Shown: positions 43,801 through 55,900, counted from the first letter of the stretch. The stretch: DNA of 64,000 nucleotides from Mastigamoeba balamuthi (GCA_902651635.1 CACRSC010000014.1:62001-126000); one strand, 5' to 3'. Notes: generated by a model not told the origin, from the sequence alone. Numbers and translations: made by a program.

Positions 43801-46800
43801 CGGCGTGCACGCGTTGGAGCCCTCGGAGCTGATCCGGCCCACGGGGCAGCCCACGCACTTGGAGCCCGACTTGTACGTGCCCGCGGGGCAGGCGGTGCAC
43901 ACCGAGGTCCCGCCGGGGCTCATGAAGCCGTCGCTGCAGTTGAGGCACTCGGTGCGGCCGCTCTCCCGGGTGCCCGCGGGGCACGGCAGGCACTTGGACG
44001 CCCACTTGCCGCTGATCGTGCCCACGGGGCAGGGCTCGCAGGCCATGCCGCCCTTGAACGTCCCCGGGGCGCAGGCCGTGCATCCCGAGGCGGCCGAGGA
44101 GCTCGCGAAGCCCGCGGGGCACATCTGGCAGGCCTTGCGCGAGACCTCGATGGTGCCCCCCGGGCAGGCCGTGCAGTTGGCCGACCCGCCCGTGCTGATG
44201 AAGCCGACGGGGCAGGCCTGGCACGACGTGCCCCTGAGCGCGTACGTGCCCGCAGCGCAGATGGCGCACGGGGCGCCCTGCACGCTGACGTACCCGGAGG
44301 CGCAGGGCGAGCACTTGGACCTCAGCTGCTCCTCGGTGCCGTTGGGGCACTGCGCGCACACGTCGCCCTGGGCGATGGTCCCCGCAGAGCACTGCGAGCA
44401 GCCCGTGGCTCCGTAGGGGCTCACGGAGCCCCTGGGGCACGCGAGGCACGCGACTCGCAGCGACTCGTAGGTCCCCGGTGTGCACTCGGTGCAGGCGGCG
44501 GCCCCGTCCTCGCTGACGGACCCCGCGGGGCACTTGGAGCAGGCGGTCCCGTTCTTGAAGGTGCCCCTCGGGCACAGCGTGCAGACCGACGTGGGCGCCG
44601 TGCTGACGGCCCCGTCGGGGCAGCTGACACAGCGCACGCGGTCCTCGTCGTGCGTGTTGGCCGGGCACGCCGTGCAGCGCGAGGCGCCGGGCCCGCTGAC
44701 GTACCCGCCGGGGCACGCGGCGCACTGGTGCCCGTTGGCGTAGGTCCCCGCGCCGCAGGCCGTGCAGTTGGTGGACCCCGGGCCGCTGACGGAGCCCGGG
44801 GCGCACGGCGTGCAGCTCGTCCTGGCGCTCTCCCGAGTATTGGCGGGGCAGGCGGTGCAGTTGCGCCAGCCACCGGCGCTGTAGTAGCCCGGCGGGCACG
44901 GCTCGCAGGCGCTGCCGAGGGCCTCGAACGTCCCGGCGGGGCACATGGAGCAGGACGTCCCCGAGGCGGCGCTGACGGAGCCCGCAGAGCACGCGACGCA
45001 CTGGCAGCCGCTCTCGTAGGTCCCGTTGGGGCAGCGCACGCAGGCGGCGCCCTTGAGCGGCACGGACCCGGGGCCGCACGGGGTGCACTGCGTGCTGCCC
45101 GGGAGGCTCACCGAGCCGGCGGGGCACGCGTAGCAGTCCGAGTTGGCCACCTCGTAGGTACCGGCGGGGCACTGCCAGCAGAGCAGCGACTGGTTGTTGT
45201 TGATGAACCCCGGCGGGCACTGCGAGCACGTCGTGATGCTCGTGGGGTACGTGGCGCGCTGGCACTGCCTGCAGAGGACCCCCGCGAACGACACGGTGCC
45301 CCACGAGCAGTTGGCGCACGACGTGGACGCGGCCTTGCTGATGGACCCGGGCGGGCAGGCCACGCAGACGCCGTTGAGCGCGTACGTCCCCGCGGCGCAG
45401 GGCGCGCAGTCGCCGGCCGCCACGCTGCCGTACCCGACGGCGCACTTGCTGCACGACGTCAGCGTCGTCGAGTACTCGCCCGCGGCGCAGGGCGTGCAGC
45501 TCGTCGAGCCCTTGGCGCTGACGTAGTTCCGAGGGCACGCAGCGCACTTGGTGGCGTTGAGGGCGTAGGTCCCCGCGGGACAGACGGCGCACGACACGGC
45601 GCCCGCGGACGAGCTGACGGCGCCATCGGGGCACGGGGTGCACGTCCAGAGCTGGAAGTACCCGGGCTGGCACTGCGTGCAGCCGCAGGCCCCGTTGGAG
45701 ACGCGCGGCGCGAAGCCCGAGGGGCACGTGGGGCACTGGATGCCCGCGTCGCAGGGCGTGGCCTGGAAGAAGAACCCCGACGTCGCGTTGCTCGCGATCT
45801 GCACGTTCTCGGTGCCCGCGACGTGCGCGCCCGAGCAGCCCAGGACCGAGCCGCTGCTCGAGGCCCAGCAGTTGGCCGCTCGGACGCCCCTGCCGAGCGT
45901 CAGCGTGTAGAGCGCGCGTGGGGGGACGAGGGAGCCCGTCTTGCAGTCGGCGCCGCTGCAGAACGCCAGCGCTCCGCCCGTGGCGACGGCCTCGGAGGGC
46001 CTGCTGCCCAGCACGGCGCTGCACNGGGGGACGAGGGAGCCCGTCTTGCAGTCGGCGCCGCTGCAGAACGCCAGCGCTCCGCCCGTGGCGACGGCCTCGG
46101 AGGGCCTGCTGCCCAGCACGGCGCTGCACAGCACGAACGACGTCGTGTTGACGGCCGCGAGGCTGCGCAGGAGGCGCATCGCGCCGCCGCTGGACCCGAC
46201 CGACGTCACGGAGCTGAAGAGCGTCGCCGAGACCGCGAGGTTGGCGTTGCGGGCGTACAGGGCCCCGTAGCCGCCGCGCGCGGCCCCCGTGCAGGGGTCG
46301 GCGAGCCCGGGGACGGCGACGCGGGCGAACGCGGTGGAGCTGACGGCGACCCTCGAGAGCAGGTAGAGCTCCGTGTCGTACGTCGTCGTCGTCCCCGTGG
46401 CCGCGACGACGCTCAGCGCCGCCGTGACGCCCGCGAACGAGCAGTTGTCGACGACGACGTCGGCGCGGATGGCCCGGACGACCCGCGCGGCGCTGACGCC
46501 CGAGAACGTGCAGTTGCGGAAGACGCCCGAGGCGAACGCGCCGTCGGGGGACAGCGACCTCGCGCGGCCCGCCTCGACGTGTACGACCTCCCCGAGCAGG
46601 GCGCTGTCGCGCACGAGGACGTTGCTCATCGACAGCGCGCACTGCGAGCACCAGACGACGGCGGACTGTTGCGAGCGGCTCCCGGCGACGGCGAAGTCCT
46701 CGCCGTCCCACGACGGGCAGGCGCCCCCGAAGAGGGCCCGGTAGTCGCCGCTGCTGGCGACGCTGATCTCCGCGTCGGCGATCGACAGCGACGGGACCTG

Positions 46801-48990
46801 CGCGGGGCCCGCGAGGTCCGCCGTGCAGACGTACCTGACCAGCACTGGGGCGACGACGTCCGAGCCGCTCGGCATCACCGCGACGACGTCGCTGACGGCC
46901 GTCGGCCCGATGGCCCGCTCGGCGCGCACGTCGAGCAGGCGGCACGACGCGTGCGTGGCGTTGGCGACGGTGAACGACACCCCGCGCACCCGCGTCGCCA
47001 CCTCGTGCGACGTCACCGCCGAGCAGTTGTCGCAGAACTCGGTGTACGCGACGCCCGAGAGCGCGAAGGCCCCGCCGCCGTGCACGAAGAAGGCCCCGCG
47101 CTGCGAGAGGCTCGCGACGGCGGTCCTGTCGGCCCCGAGGCCCTCGAACGCGACCGAGACGGTGAAGGGGACCGTCAGCTCGATGGTAGCGTCGGCCGTG
47201 TACGAGCCCGCGGCGAGGCGGACGACGGCGCTCGCGGGGAACGCCGCGCGCATCACAGCGCCGAGGTGTGCGAACGTGGCGCACGGCGCCGCTGCGCCGC
47301 ACGACGTCGAGTTGTCGGAGCCGGCCATGGGGTCGAGGTAGAGCAGCGTCGGGGCAGCCAGGCAGGCGCCCGTGGACACACAGTCGTAGCTGCCCGCGTC
47401 GCAGGCGGCGCCGTCGCACTCGCACGGGCTCGACGGCGAGTTGGCGAGGACCGACGCGCCCGCGTTGAGGTCCGAGACCCAGACGCCCGCCAGGCCGCTG
47501 ACGGACGCCCCCGAGCACGACAGCACAGCCCCGGCCTCGGCGAAGCACCCGGAGACCCACACGCCGGCGCCGAACGCCAGCCGGTAGAGCTCCGAGCTCG
47601 CGTTGGAGGCCGCGAAGTGGACGGCGCCCCCTGCGAGCGTAGCCACCGGCGCCGAAGACCCGTAGGCGAGGCCGCTGCGGCGGAACGACGTCGAGGAGAC
47701 CGCGGCGGAGCTCTGGACGAGGCGCAGGACGCCGCCCTCGCTGCAGCCGTGGCAGACGACGCCCGCGAAGCTCGTCGAGGACCCGACGGCCACCGACGCG
47801 TACTGCGCGGCGACGGCGCCGGACCCGGCGATCGTCCCCGGCGCGCACGACGTGTCGCGGACGCCGACGACGTCCACGCCCGCGAACGTGGAGCCCGCGA
47901 TCGAGACGGCGCTGAGCGCGTAGGGCTGCGAGTCCGAGGGCGGCGCCGAGCCCGTCGCGGAGACGACGTTGAGGCCGACGGCCGAGTCGGTGAACGCGCT
48001 CGACGTCACGGCGACGTCGGCGTCGACGGCGCGCAGGACGCGGGCGCACGCGACCCGAGCGAACGTCGAGTTGCTGACGGCCAGCGAGGCGAACGCGCCG
48101 CCCGGGGACCTCTGGCGCCCGGCCTCGACGTGGACGAGCTCGCCGGCGACGCTCGTGTCGCGGAACGTCACGCCGTCGAGCGCCAGCGCGCACTGGCGGC
48201 ACCAGACGACGGCGGTGAGCCCCAGCGACGGCGACGACGCATTGACGACCCAGTCGCTGCCGTCCCACGCGGGACAGGCGCCGCCGGAGCTCTGGCGGAC
48301 CGACGGGGCGCCGGCGACCCTGAACGTCGACTGGCGGATCGACAGCTGCGCGGCGCCGGCGGGCGTCGACAGCGTCGCCGTGTGGACGTAGCGGACGAGC
48401 GTCGGGACGGCGACGGCCGACGGCGGCGCCAGCACGGCGGTCACGCGGGCCAGAGAGGACGCGGGCATCGGCGCCAGCGACGAGAAGACGTCGAGCAGCC
48501 GCGTGGACGTGTGGGCGCCGGGCGACGACGCGTAGGCCAAGTCGGCGATCGACACGGCGCAGTTGGTCGCCGACACGAACGCGCAGCTCTCGCACGTCTC
48601 GGTGTAGGCGAACCCCGATACCGAGAGCGACGCGCCGAGGGCCCCGACGACGCGCAGGGCGCTCGCGTTGGGCTGCGCGGCCCGCGAGACGAGCAGCGCG
48701 GACCCGCGGACCGACGGAACGATCGCCAGCGACCTGCCAGCGGCCAGGAACAGCACCGCGGGCTGCGGCATCGTGTACGAGGCGTCCAGGACCTCGACCG
48801 TGTCGACCGAGGCCCGCGCGGACGCCGCGTAGGCGATGGAGGCGCAGGGCAGCGACTTGGACGAGCAGTCGCGAGGGGCGTCGACGCCGCTCGACGACAC
48901 GTACGAGACCACAGCCGCCGCTCCGGGGCGCGGCAGTGCCAGCAGGGGCACGACAGCGGCGGCCAGCCAGGGCCACAGCCGTGCGCGCAT
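40859..48990 (-). CDS. Receptor-like ADP-ribosyltransferase: beta-helix ectodomain, GCC2/3 stalk, one TM, cytosolic ART
   Basis: About 2,600 residues. A signal peptide starts at 48990 (MRARLWPWLAAAVVPLLALP). The ectodomain has two tandem, related modules of about 500 residues that look like parallel beta-helices (48.93-47.39 and 47.35-45.85 kb). Each has AYTEXCXXC, GGACPXWDG and VVWCXQCAL blocks. Next come about 16-18 Cys-rich repeats of about 45 residues (CPAGTYALNATKCAACP-type, GCC2/GCC3 family) from 45.78 to 43.56 kb. A single membrane helix (AGLIAGIAVGGALFLGAGGA) follows, then basic residues, placing the rest in the cytosol. There an ART domain shows the R-S-ExE triad: VIYRGL, SWNGFTSTT and SESEILLEA. 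A Ser/Lys-rich tail ends at 40859. Introns are 41761-41682 and 41525-41478. It likely mono-ADP-ribosylates cytosolic proteins on extracellular cue; that role is inference. An assembly overlap at 45921-46129 interrupts the frame. Confidence 0.85.
45921..46129. repeat. Exact 104-bp direct repeat around a single N (assembly overlap)
   Basis: 45921-46024 and 46026-46129 are identical over 104 bp and flank a single N at 46025. Two contigs whose ends overlap were probably joined without merging. Removing one copy and the N would shorten the gene by 105 bp, a multiple of three. Confidence 0.9.
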
Positions 48991-49236
48991 TGGCTCGCTG
49001 GAGCTGTCCGAAGAGTTTGTGCGCGGTTTTTTCTTTTGTACCCTCCGGACTGCTATGTTTAGCATCGCTGTATTTCCGGTTCACGTATGCACAGTGCTCG
49101 GGTATCGCAAAGAGCACGAGGGACCCACCCTGGACTGGCGAGGCCCGAGCGTGCACCCCCGGTCAAAGAGCGCAGCAGCGAGCAACGAGCCGGTTTCGGA
49201 AACCCTGATATCTAGGCAGGTAAAATATCTTCGACC
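48991..49236. promoter_or_regulatory. Divergent promoter, receptor ART / WVDD gene
   Basis: 246 bp between divergent start codons. It holds CCTGATATCTAGGCAGGTAA followed by AATATCTTCG at about 49206-49233, directly before the WVDD gene start. This is another instance of the recurrent AATATCT word. Confidence 0.5.
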
Positions 49237-51217
49237 ATGAGAGATTTTCGTGATATTTTTTCCGACTTGCACACGGGCATGTTGGAGATTACACCGATTC
49301 TGCGTCAGTACAGCGCACTGGACCTGATGCCACTGCTCGTGCACTCGGGCCTGGTCTCTGTGCGCAGCCTGGTCCTCGCCACGCCCCAGTGCGGCCGCCG
49401 CGTCTCTCCGGTTTTTTCGTTTATTTTGTTTTCCCTGTGGGCCGTTTTTTCCCCTTGGGCAGCGCGAACCCAACTCTGCCGCTCCCGCGCCCCAGGGCCC
49501 TCTCCGAGGTCCACGCCAGGCTCTCGCCCGAGGACTCCGCGAGGCTCTCGATCATAATCGCGCAGGTCCAGCGCGAGCACGCGGCGCCAGCGGCCCAGGG
49601 CGCCCACTCGGCCGCCCCGCAGCCTGCCGCCCCGGCGCTCTCCATCCCCGCCGAGATTGTCATCGGTGGCGCCCCCTCGCCGCCCCCAGGTGCCCCCCGC
49701 TGCACTGCCCCCGCACTCGCGCGCCGCCGCTAACTCCCAGAAGCGGTGGGAGACGACGGAGACCCGGCGCCAGACGCGCCGTCTGCGGCAGTTGCTGCCT
49801 GCGGCTCGCTTGCCGTCTCGCGTGCCGCTGAGGTGCGCGCGGCCATCGCGGCGGCGCTGGCGACACCCGTGGGGTCGCGACAGGCGCTCGACGTCGGGTG
49901 CGCGTTCGAGGCCGCCGAGCGCTGCGTGCTGTGGGTCGACGACGCGATACGCGGGAAGCACGACGTGCTCTGCGAGCTCCTCACCCGCGAGGACCTCAGA
50001 ATCGGCATCAAAGGCGCGGCGCGCACCCCCGCGGCATCCCGCACGCACGCAGCTGACCCGGCGCGGCGCCTCGGGCCGCGGAACCGCAGTGTTTTCGTCG
50101 GCATTTGCGCTGCACTCTTGGCTGTTCGGCAACGCCGCGTACGTTGCGTCCCCGAAGCTCTGCGTCGTTGCCAGCGGCTGCGCCGAGAGCGACGACGGGG
50201 CGCGCAGGGTCGTCAACGCCGTGCGCTCGATCAACGCGGATATCCCCGTCGCCGTACTGTGCGCCGGCAGCAGCAGCGAGTCGCTCTGGCGCCTCGCGAG
50301 CACCGGAGTCGTCGCCACGCGGGACTCGCGGGGACTCGCGGACTTCATTGCGAGCCCGCGACGCGCCGCCGCGTCGTCGCCGCGAGCCCCGTCGTCGCTG
50401 GCGTCGCCCCTGTCGCCGGTGCTGTCCCCGTCGTCGTCGCTGCAGCGCCAGACGTCGTCCTCGTCGTCGACGGCTGCGCGCAGAAGCTCAGCGTCGGAGG
50501 CGAGCGCTGCGGGCGCGGCCTCGGCGTCGCTGTCGGCGCACTCGTCGCCGTCGCCGTCGCAGTGCCACGCGGCGCCGCGGCCCGCGCACTCAGCGATGGA
50601 CAGGTCGCTGGTGGCCACAGAGGTCGACCCCATGGCCGAGTTCTCCGCGGGCTTCTGTGCGTACTGGGAAGACACGCACGCAGCCGCCACCACACGCACG
50701 GCTGACGGCGGGGGGGCGGGGGGTGTGCGCAGCGGTGGACGAGGCCGACAAGTTCGTCATCTGGGTCGACGACAAGATCCTCTCCAAGCAGGACGAGATC
50801 GCCGACGTTCTCGTCTGCTCGAAGAAGTCCAAGATCGGCGTCCAGGGCACGCAGATCGCACACCGCGCCCCGCAGCTGACCTGCAGCCGCCCCTCCCACC
50901 TCTTCCCAGCGTTCCCCTCGGCTGCGGCGATGCAGGCGTGGCTGGGGAAGAACGTGCGGGACAGGAAGACGACGGAGAAGCTGCGGGTGATCACCAACCG
51001 CTTCAGGATGAACGACGGCGGCGACGGCGGGGCGCAGCGGACGGTGACGGTCGCCAAGAACTTCGCGCCCGAGCTGCCGGTGCTGATCTACTGCGGCAAC
51101 ACCAAGGCGCCGGGCCTCGTCGAGCTGCGCGACAAGAAGAAGCGCGTGTACGTTGTGACGAGGAAGGACAGCCTCCTCGAGTTTGTCCACAAAGGCAAGG
51201 TCAGCAAACCCGAGTAG
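49237..51217 (+). CDS. Protein with two WVDD receiver-like domains
   Basis: Start 49237 (MRDFRDIFSDLH), with a short helical, SAM-like N-terminus (LRQYSALDLMPLLVHSGLV). Five or six exons follow, near 49237-49385, 49498-49690, 49738-50000, 50105-50703, 50735-50850 and 50920-51217. Two copies of one domain are visible. Copy 1 has CVLWVDDAIRGKHDV, then FALHSWLFGN, LCVVASGCAESDDGARRVV and IPVAVLCAG. Copy 2 has FVIWVDDKILSKQDE, then AAMQAWLGKN, LRVITNRFRMNDGGDGGA and LPVLIYCGN. The order of a DD pair after the first strand and a hydrophobic PVLIY strand near the end resembles a receiver (CheY-like) fold, but the usual phospho-acceptor context is not certain. A Ser/Ala-rich linker joins the copies. 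Exact splice sites are unsettled. No named family was recognised. Confidence 0.65.
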
Positions 51218-51344
51218 CAAACACCCCTAGAGGTTATCCATATCTGTCTTTTTCCCAAGCCTCCCCTGGCGTCGAGTGCTCCCCTTTCTTGATTGCATTG
51301 GCCGTGCTTGTGCTGCTCTCTAAGCCTCGAGAGCAACCAAAGTG

Positions 51345-52805
51345 ATGTCGCCAGGCCGGGAAAAGACTGAGTCGGGTAGGGTGAAGAGGTCTGTGGCGGG
51401 ATTCCTGAGCTCTAGGATCAAGGTTGCCCTCACACCCATGACCCTCCTCAACGTGAGATCCTATTTCAAGCAGAGAGACAATCCGAAAACCCGAATACTA
51501 GCACTACACAGTAATCCCGGATCCGCAACTGTGATGGCGGACGCCCTCCAGTCCGCATGGCTGCTCCGCCAGAACGTCGGCCCCTGCATAGGCCACGACG
51601 GCGACCTGGCGGCGATGGCTCTCTCCTTTCCCTGGGCGCTGGCTGGCCCCTGTGCCAAGCGAATCCCCATCCTGCAGAGACCCTGTTGCCGTGCAGCCGC
51701 CTTCTGCGACGTCTGGTTCGGCCTCTGCCTCCGGGACCCGTCCTCCGCCACCCCCCAGCTGCTGTCTCGCATCATGCGGAGCCGCTCCGTCCAGTGGCTG
51801 GCGGCCCACGAGCGCCACAAGCAGTACTACCTGCGCGAGGCCGTGCACAGCGAGCCTCCGAGACTAACTCAGGGCATCCCCGCTGCCTCCTGCTGGGCTT
51901 GGTGCGCTACCTGACGCCCAGAGCCCTCCCCGAGGGATCGCCGGTGCTCGGGTCGCTCGGGGCCCTGGTGCGCCAGCCGCTCAGCGCGAGCCGCAACTCC
52001 CGCGTCTGCACCGGTGCCGAGTTCTCGTCTCCCGTCTCCGCGCTCGTGGCCGCCTGTACACTCGGGTGCCCTAATGCTGTCAAGGTCCCCTCCCTCTCCC
52101 TCATCTCCGATGCACTCCTGATGCAAGCAGCAGCTGCTGGCGAGGCCCGGGATGGCAGCGATGGGGCGCCCAGACCACCCAGCCGAGTACAACCTCTGGC
52201 ACAAGGCCATGCTGGAAGCGTGCGCGCTGGGCAGCGCAGAGATCGTGTCGCTCCTGGGACGCCCGCCGTTCCTCTTCGCGGGGCGCGACGTGGTCATGTA
52301 AGGAGCGATCGACCGCGCCTGCGGCAGCGGCAGCACTGAGCTGGTCGAGCTCCTGGCTCGTCCGCCGTTCTCTCTGGGCCACGCCGCGGTGCACGTGCAG
52401 AAGAACTGGGAGGCCCTCGGAGCGGCAATCAGGTCGGGCAACCCGGAGATGCTGCGTCTGCTCGCGCGCCCCCCATACTCGATCTGCGCCTGTGCGCACG
52501 TGGGAACGATGCTGCACCACGTCGCCATGGACCTGGTCATGTGCTGCAACCCGGAGATAGTCTCCGCGCTCGCCGAGCCGCCCTACGAGCTTTTCAAGCA
52601 GGTCCCGCAGCTGGCCATGTCTCTCCTGTGTGGGGTTGTGCGCTACGGCACTCCGGAGACACTGGCTGCTTTCGGCCGGGCGCCGTGGTCACTGGCCTCG
52701 CAGAACAACGATAAGGCCCAGGTGCTGAAGTCGGCAATGGAGTCGAGGCGGCCAAAAGAGATGCTGCGGGCACTTGCTGAACTGCCTTTCGCCATCTCTT
52801 CATAA
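51345..52805 (+). CDS. LLaRPPf-repeat protein (ankyrin-like), with an in-frame stop
   Basis: Degenerate helical repeats of about 35 residues recur: LEACALGSAEIVSLLGRPPF, IDRACGSGSTELVELLARPP, LGAAIRSGNPEMLRLLARPP, MCCNPEIVSALAEPPYEL, VRYGTPETLAAFGRAPWSL, AMESRRPKEMLRALAELPFA. The pattern (G-x-x-E-x-L-x-x-L-[AG]-x-P-[PF]) resembles shortened ankyrin repeats. Start 51345 (MSPGREKTES); an AG-rich N-terminus precedes the repeats. At 52299-52301 an in-frame TAA (RDVVM, stop, GAIDRA) lies inside a repeat with coding on both sides. A GTAAGG donor overlaps this stop, but no acceptor keeps the repeat whole. Another frame change is needed near 51880. The gene is thus damaged, mis-sequenced or spliced in a way I cannot see. 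Convergent with PARP. Confidence 0.5.
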
Positions 52806-52915
52806 GTATAAAAGCAAAAAGAGAACTTGTCTGAATGAGATTACAGTAAACTCAGAGACCCGTGATGTTTTGAAGGTTAAGAGCACAACCATCATGTGGG
52901 TTTTCTAATTTTCGC

Positions 52916-55900
52916 TCATTGGGTAAGCTTCAGGTAGACCATGGCAAGGGGAAGGACTTGCGAGTCCTCCTTGAGTACGACCTCGTCGTACTCGATCTCA
53001 CTGGCGGGTGCAGCCTGGTAGCGCCACTTGCGCGAGATGCCGACAAAGTGCGTGTCAAAGGGCGACTTGAGGCCCTTGTCCATGCGCCTGCGCAGCTCCA
53101 CGTCGAGCATCTTGGTGTCCTTGTTCTTGGTAAACTGCTTGATGGCCTCGTCGCTGATGGGGCTCGCGGGGTGGAAGTTGCTGACCGAGTAGAGCTCGTT
53201 GGCCTGCGGGAACCGGTAGTCGAACTTGCGCGTCAGCGGGTACGCGAGGCCCGTGACCACCGCGCAGAGCAGCACTACCTTCTCGCCCTGCGGCGTCGCC
53301 TCTGTGCTCTGCATCGCGTACGAGGCCGCGTACTGCGCCTGCGGCGTCAGGTAGACGCCCGTGCCGAAGTACCCGCCGTCGGTCTTGCGCAGGTCGGCCA
53401 TGCCGCCCTTGCAGATGGCGGCCATCGTCGAGAGCGGGCAGCCGTGCCAGCACGCCAGGAAGTTGGTCTTGCTGAACGCGCTCTGCTGCAGCCACTGCGA
53501 GCGCAGCCGCGCCAGCACCGCCGCCTGCTCGGGGTCTGCCGTCTGGAAGTGGAAGACGCCGGGCTTGTTCTCGACGACGTTGCGCCGGATCTCCAGCCGG
53601 TAGCTCCGCGTGTTGAACGCGTCCGTCAGCATGTTGTTGGCGATCATCTGCGCGCGCGTGACGGCGATGGGGCGCGGCGCGGGCATGCCGGGCGTCTGCC
53701 GCTGGAACAGCTCCGTGATGACCTGCAGCACCGGGGACCCGGGGGCCACGTCTGCCGTGTAGTAGCCGGCGGCCGCGTCCTGCTTCCACTGCAGGCCGCT
53801 GAGGTCCAGCCCCAGGCACTGGTTGACGATGTTCGAGGCCAGCGGGCCCGACACGACCGCCGAGGGGCCCGGCATGCCCGAGGGCGCCCCCGCAGCCGCG
53901 GCCGCCTGCTTCTGGCTGCTCGACGCGGGGCGCGTGCGCTTGCAGTTGTAGTCGACGCAGGCGCAGGTCGCCGGCATGAAGTACTTGGCCTCGGAGAGCT
54001 TGTGGCCCGCGTGGTGCCGCGAGACGCACTCGGGGCAGTAGACCTTGCGCAGCGCAAAGGGCGAGGCGGGCGTGGGCGCGGGGTCGCACGTCAGGCAGCC
54101 GCGGTACGAGGCGCAGCGCGAGCAGACGGAGCAGTAGTTCTGCGTGCCGGCCTCGCAGTCGTCCGAGCTCAGGCAGCGCGGCGCGTAGGCGATGACGCAG
54201 ACCTTGTCCTTCTCGGCCGCGTCGACCTCGTCGGGGACCTTGCGGTTGAGGCAGTCGAGGCACTGCTGGAACTTGACCGCGTGCGCCGGGTGCCTCGCCC
54301 TGGCCTGCTCGATGAACTCGCCGCAGCTGTTGCGCACGACCGCCAGCACGCGGACGTCCGTCTCGGCCGAGAGCAGGCCGATGAGCGCCAGGGCCGCGGC
54401 CGCTGCGACCTCGGCCTCTGCCGCGTGCATGCGCAGGGCCTTCTCGACCGACGCGGCCGCGCTGGCGTTGGCGAACTGCTGCTGCGCCCGGGCGCACGTG
54501 CGGAAGCAGAAGACGGCCCTGCAGGCCGTCTCCTGGACCTCGGGCGACATGGGGTGCGCCGTCATGGCCTCGACCAGCAGCCCCGGGACGCCCGCGGCCA
54601 CCGCCGCCTCGGCGCCGTCGCGTATCGTCACGTCGAGCAGCCAGCAGGCCGCCGCGACGACCTCGGCGGCGCGCATGTGCGTCTTGAGCGCCGAGGCCGC
54701 GCGCTGGACGCCGCCCGCTGCGACGACGGCGGGGGCCAGCTTGGGGTAGTCGTCGATGAGCTTGTACATGAGCGAGAGCGCGTTGGCCGTGATGGGCGCG
54801 CTGCTGGCGTGGGCCTCTGCGAGGCCCAGCAGCGAGACGTGCGGCAGCACGGGGCCCTCCTTGCCGCCGCGCAGGCGCTCGACGTTGGCCAGCAGCACGC
54901 GCAGCGAGCCGTCGACGAGCTCCAGGGCGCGCTGGCCGCCCGCCTTGACGACCTCGAGCGCCTCGGTGAACGACGGCAGCGACGCGCNNNNNNNNNNNNN
55001 NNNNNNNNNNNNNNNNNNNNNNNNNNNNNNNNNNNNNNNNNNNNNNNNNNNNNNNNNNNNNNNNNNNNNNNNNNNNNNNNNNNNNNNNNNNNNNNNNNNN
55101 GCCCCTGCCCCGCGCAGCGCGTGGTCCGGGCAGCAGTACTCCCAGTAGCCCCCGGTGCTCGCGTTGATCCTGCACTGCTCGCTGCACGGCGGCCACTTGC
55201 ACGTCGGAGGCGCCGCGGGGCGCGGGGCCGGCGCAGGGGCCGCGGGCGCGTCGTCGGCGGGCGGCCGCGGGGCCGGAGGAAGGGCGCCGCACTGGCGCGC
55301 GTGCTCGGGGGAGCAGTAGTCGTAGACGCGGCCCGTCGAGGGGTCGCGCGAGCGCAGCTGCGGGCAGCCCGGGGCCTTGCACGGCGCCTTGGCCGCGTGC
55401 TCGGCGCAGCAGCAGTCGTAGACCACGCCCGTCTCGGGGTTGCAGCCCACCCGCTCGGTGCAGCCCGCGATCAGGCACTGCGGGATTGGTTGATGGTCTT
55501 TGTGAGATTATTCCAGATCTGGTGAAATGTGGAGCGGGCCGGCCTCGCCCCTTCCCACAGCCCTCGCAGGCCCTCGGAATCCCCCGAACAGGCCCGGGGC
55601 GAGAGTTGCGGCGATGGGAGTGGGCGGGAGGGGGTCTGCCCTGGCTGGCAGAAAACGGAGATATTCTAGATATTGTGGCCGTTACGAGTACGGGAATAAC
55701 GACGTCATAAGCAGGCCGGCGCTTCTGCAGCGGGTTCCGGAGGCGGGCGGGGGGAGCGGGGAGGGTGGCGTGAGGGGGCAGCGCACGTTGGACTTGAGTG
55801 CCTGCAGGTGCGCCTGGGAGCAGCAGTCGTAGACGTGGCCCGTGCGGTCCTTGTACTTGGCGAACCTGCAGCCCCGCAGGGCGCACTGCCCCCCGCGCAG

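Noticed and set aside
45921-46129. Recent tandem duplication inside the receptor gene
   Set aside because: The two 104-bp copies are perfectly identical and separated by exactly one N, as at 62177, which is the mark of an assembly join rather than biology.
42424-49062. Antisense open frame of more than 2,200 codons opposite the receptor ART gene, and a second very long shifted frame on the same strand as that gene
   Set aside because: The coding strand is so rich in G/C at third positions that other frames lack stops. Their translations are Arg/Ala/Gly-rich without domains, whereas the chosen frame has a signal peptide, cysteine repeats, a membrane helix and ART motifs.
52919-55525. Antisense open frame of 868 codons opposite PARP
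   Set aside because: Arg/Ala/Val-rich shadow of a GC-rich gene with no recognisable content.
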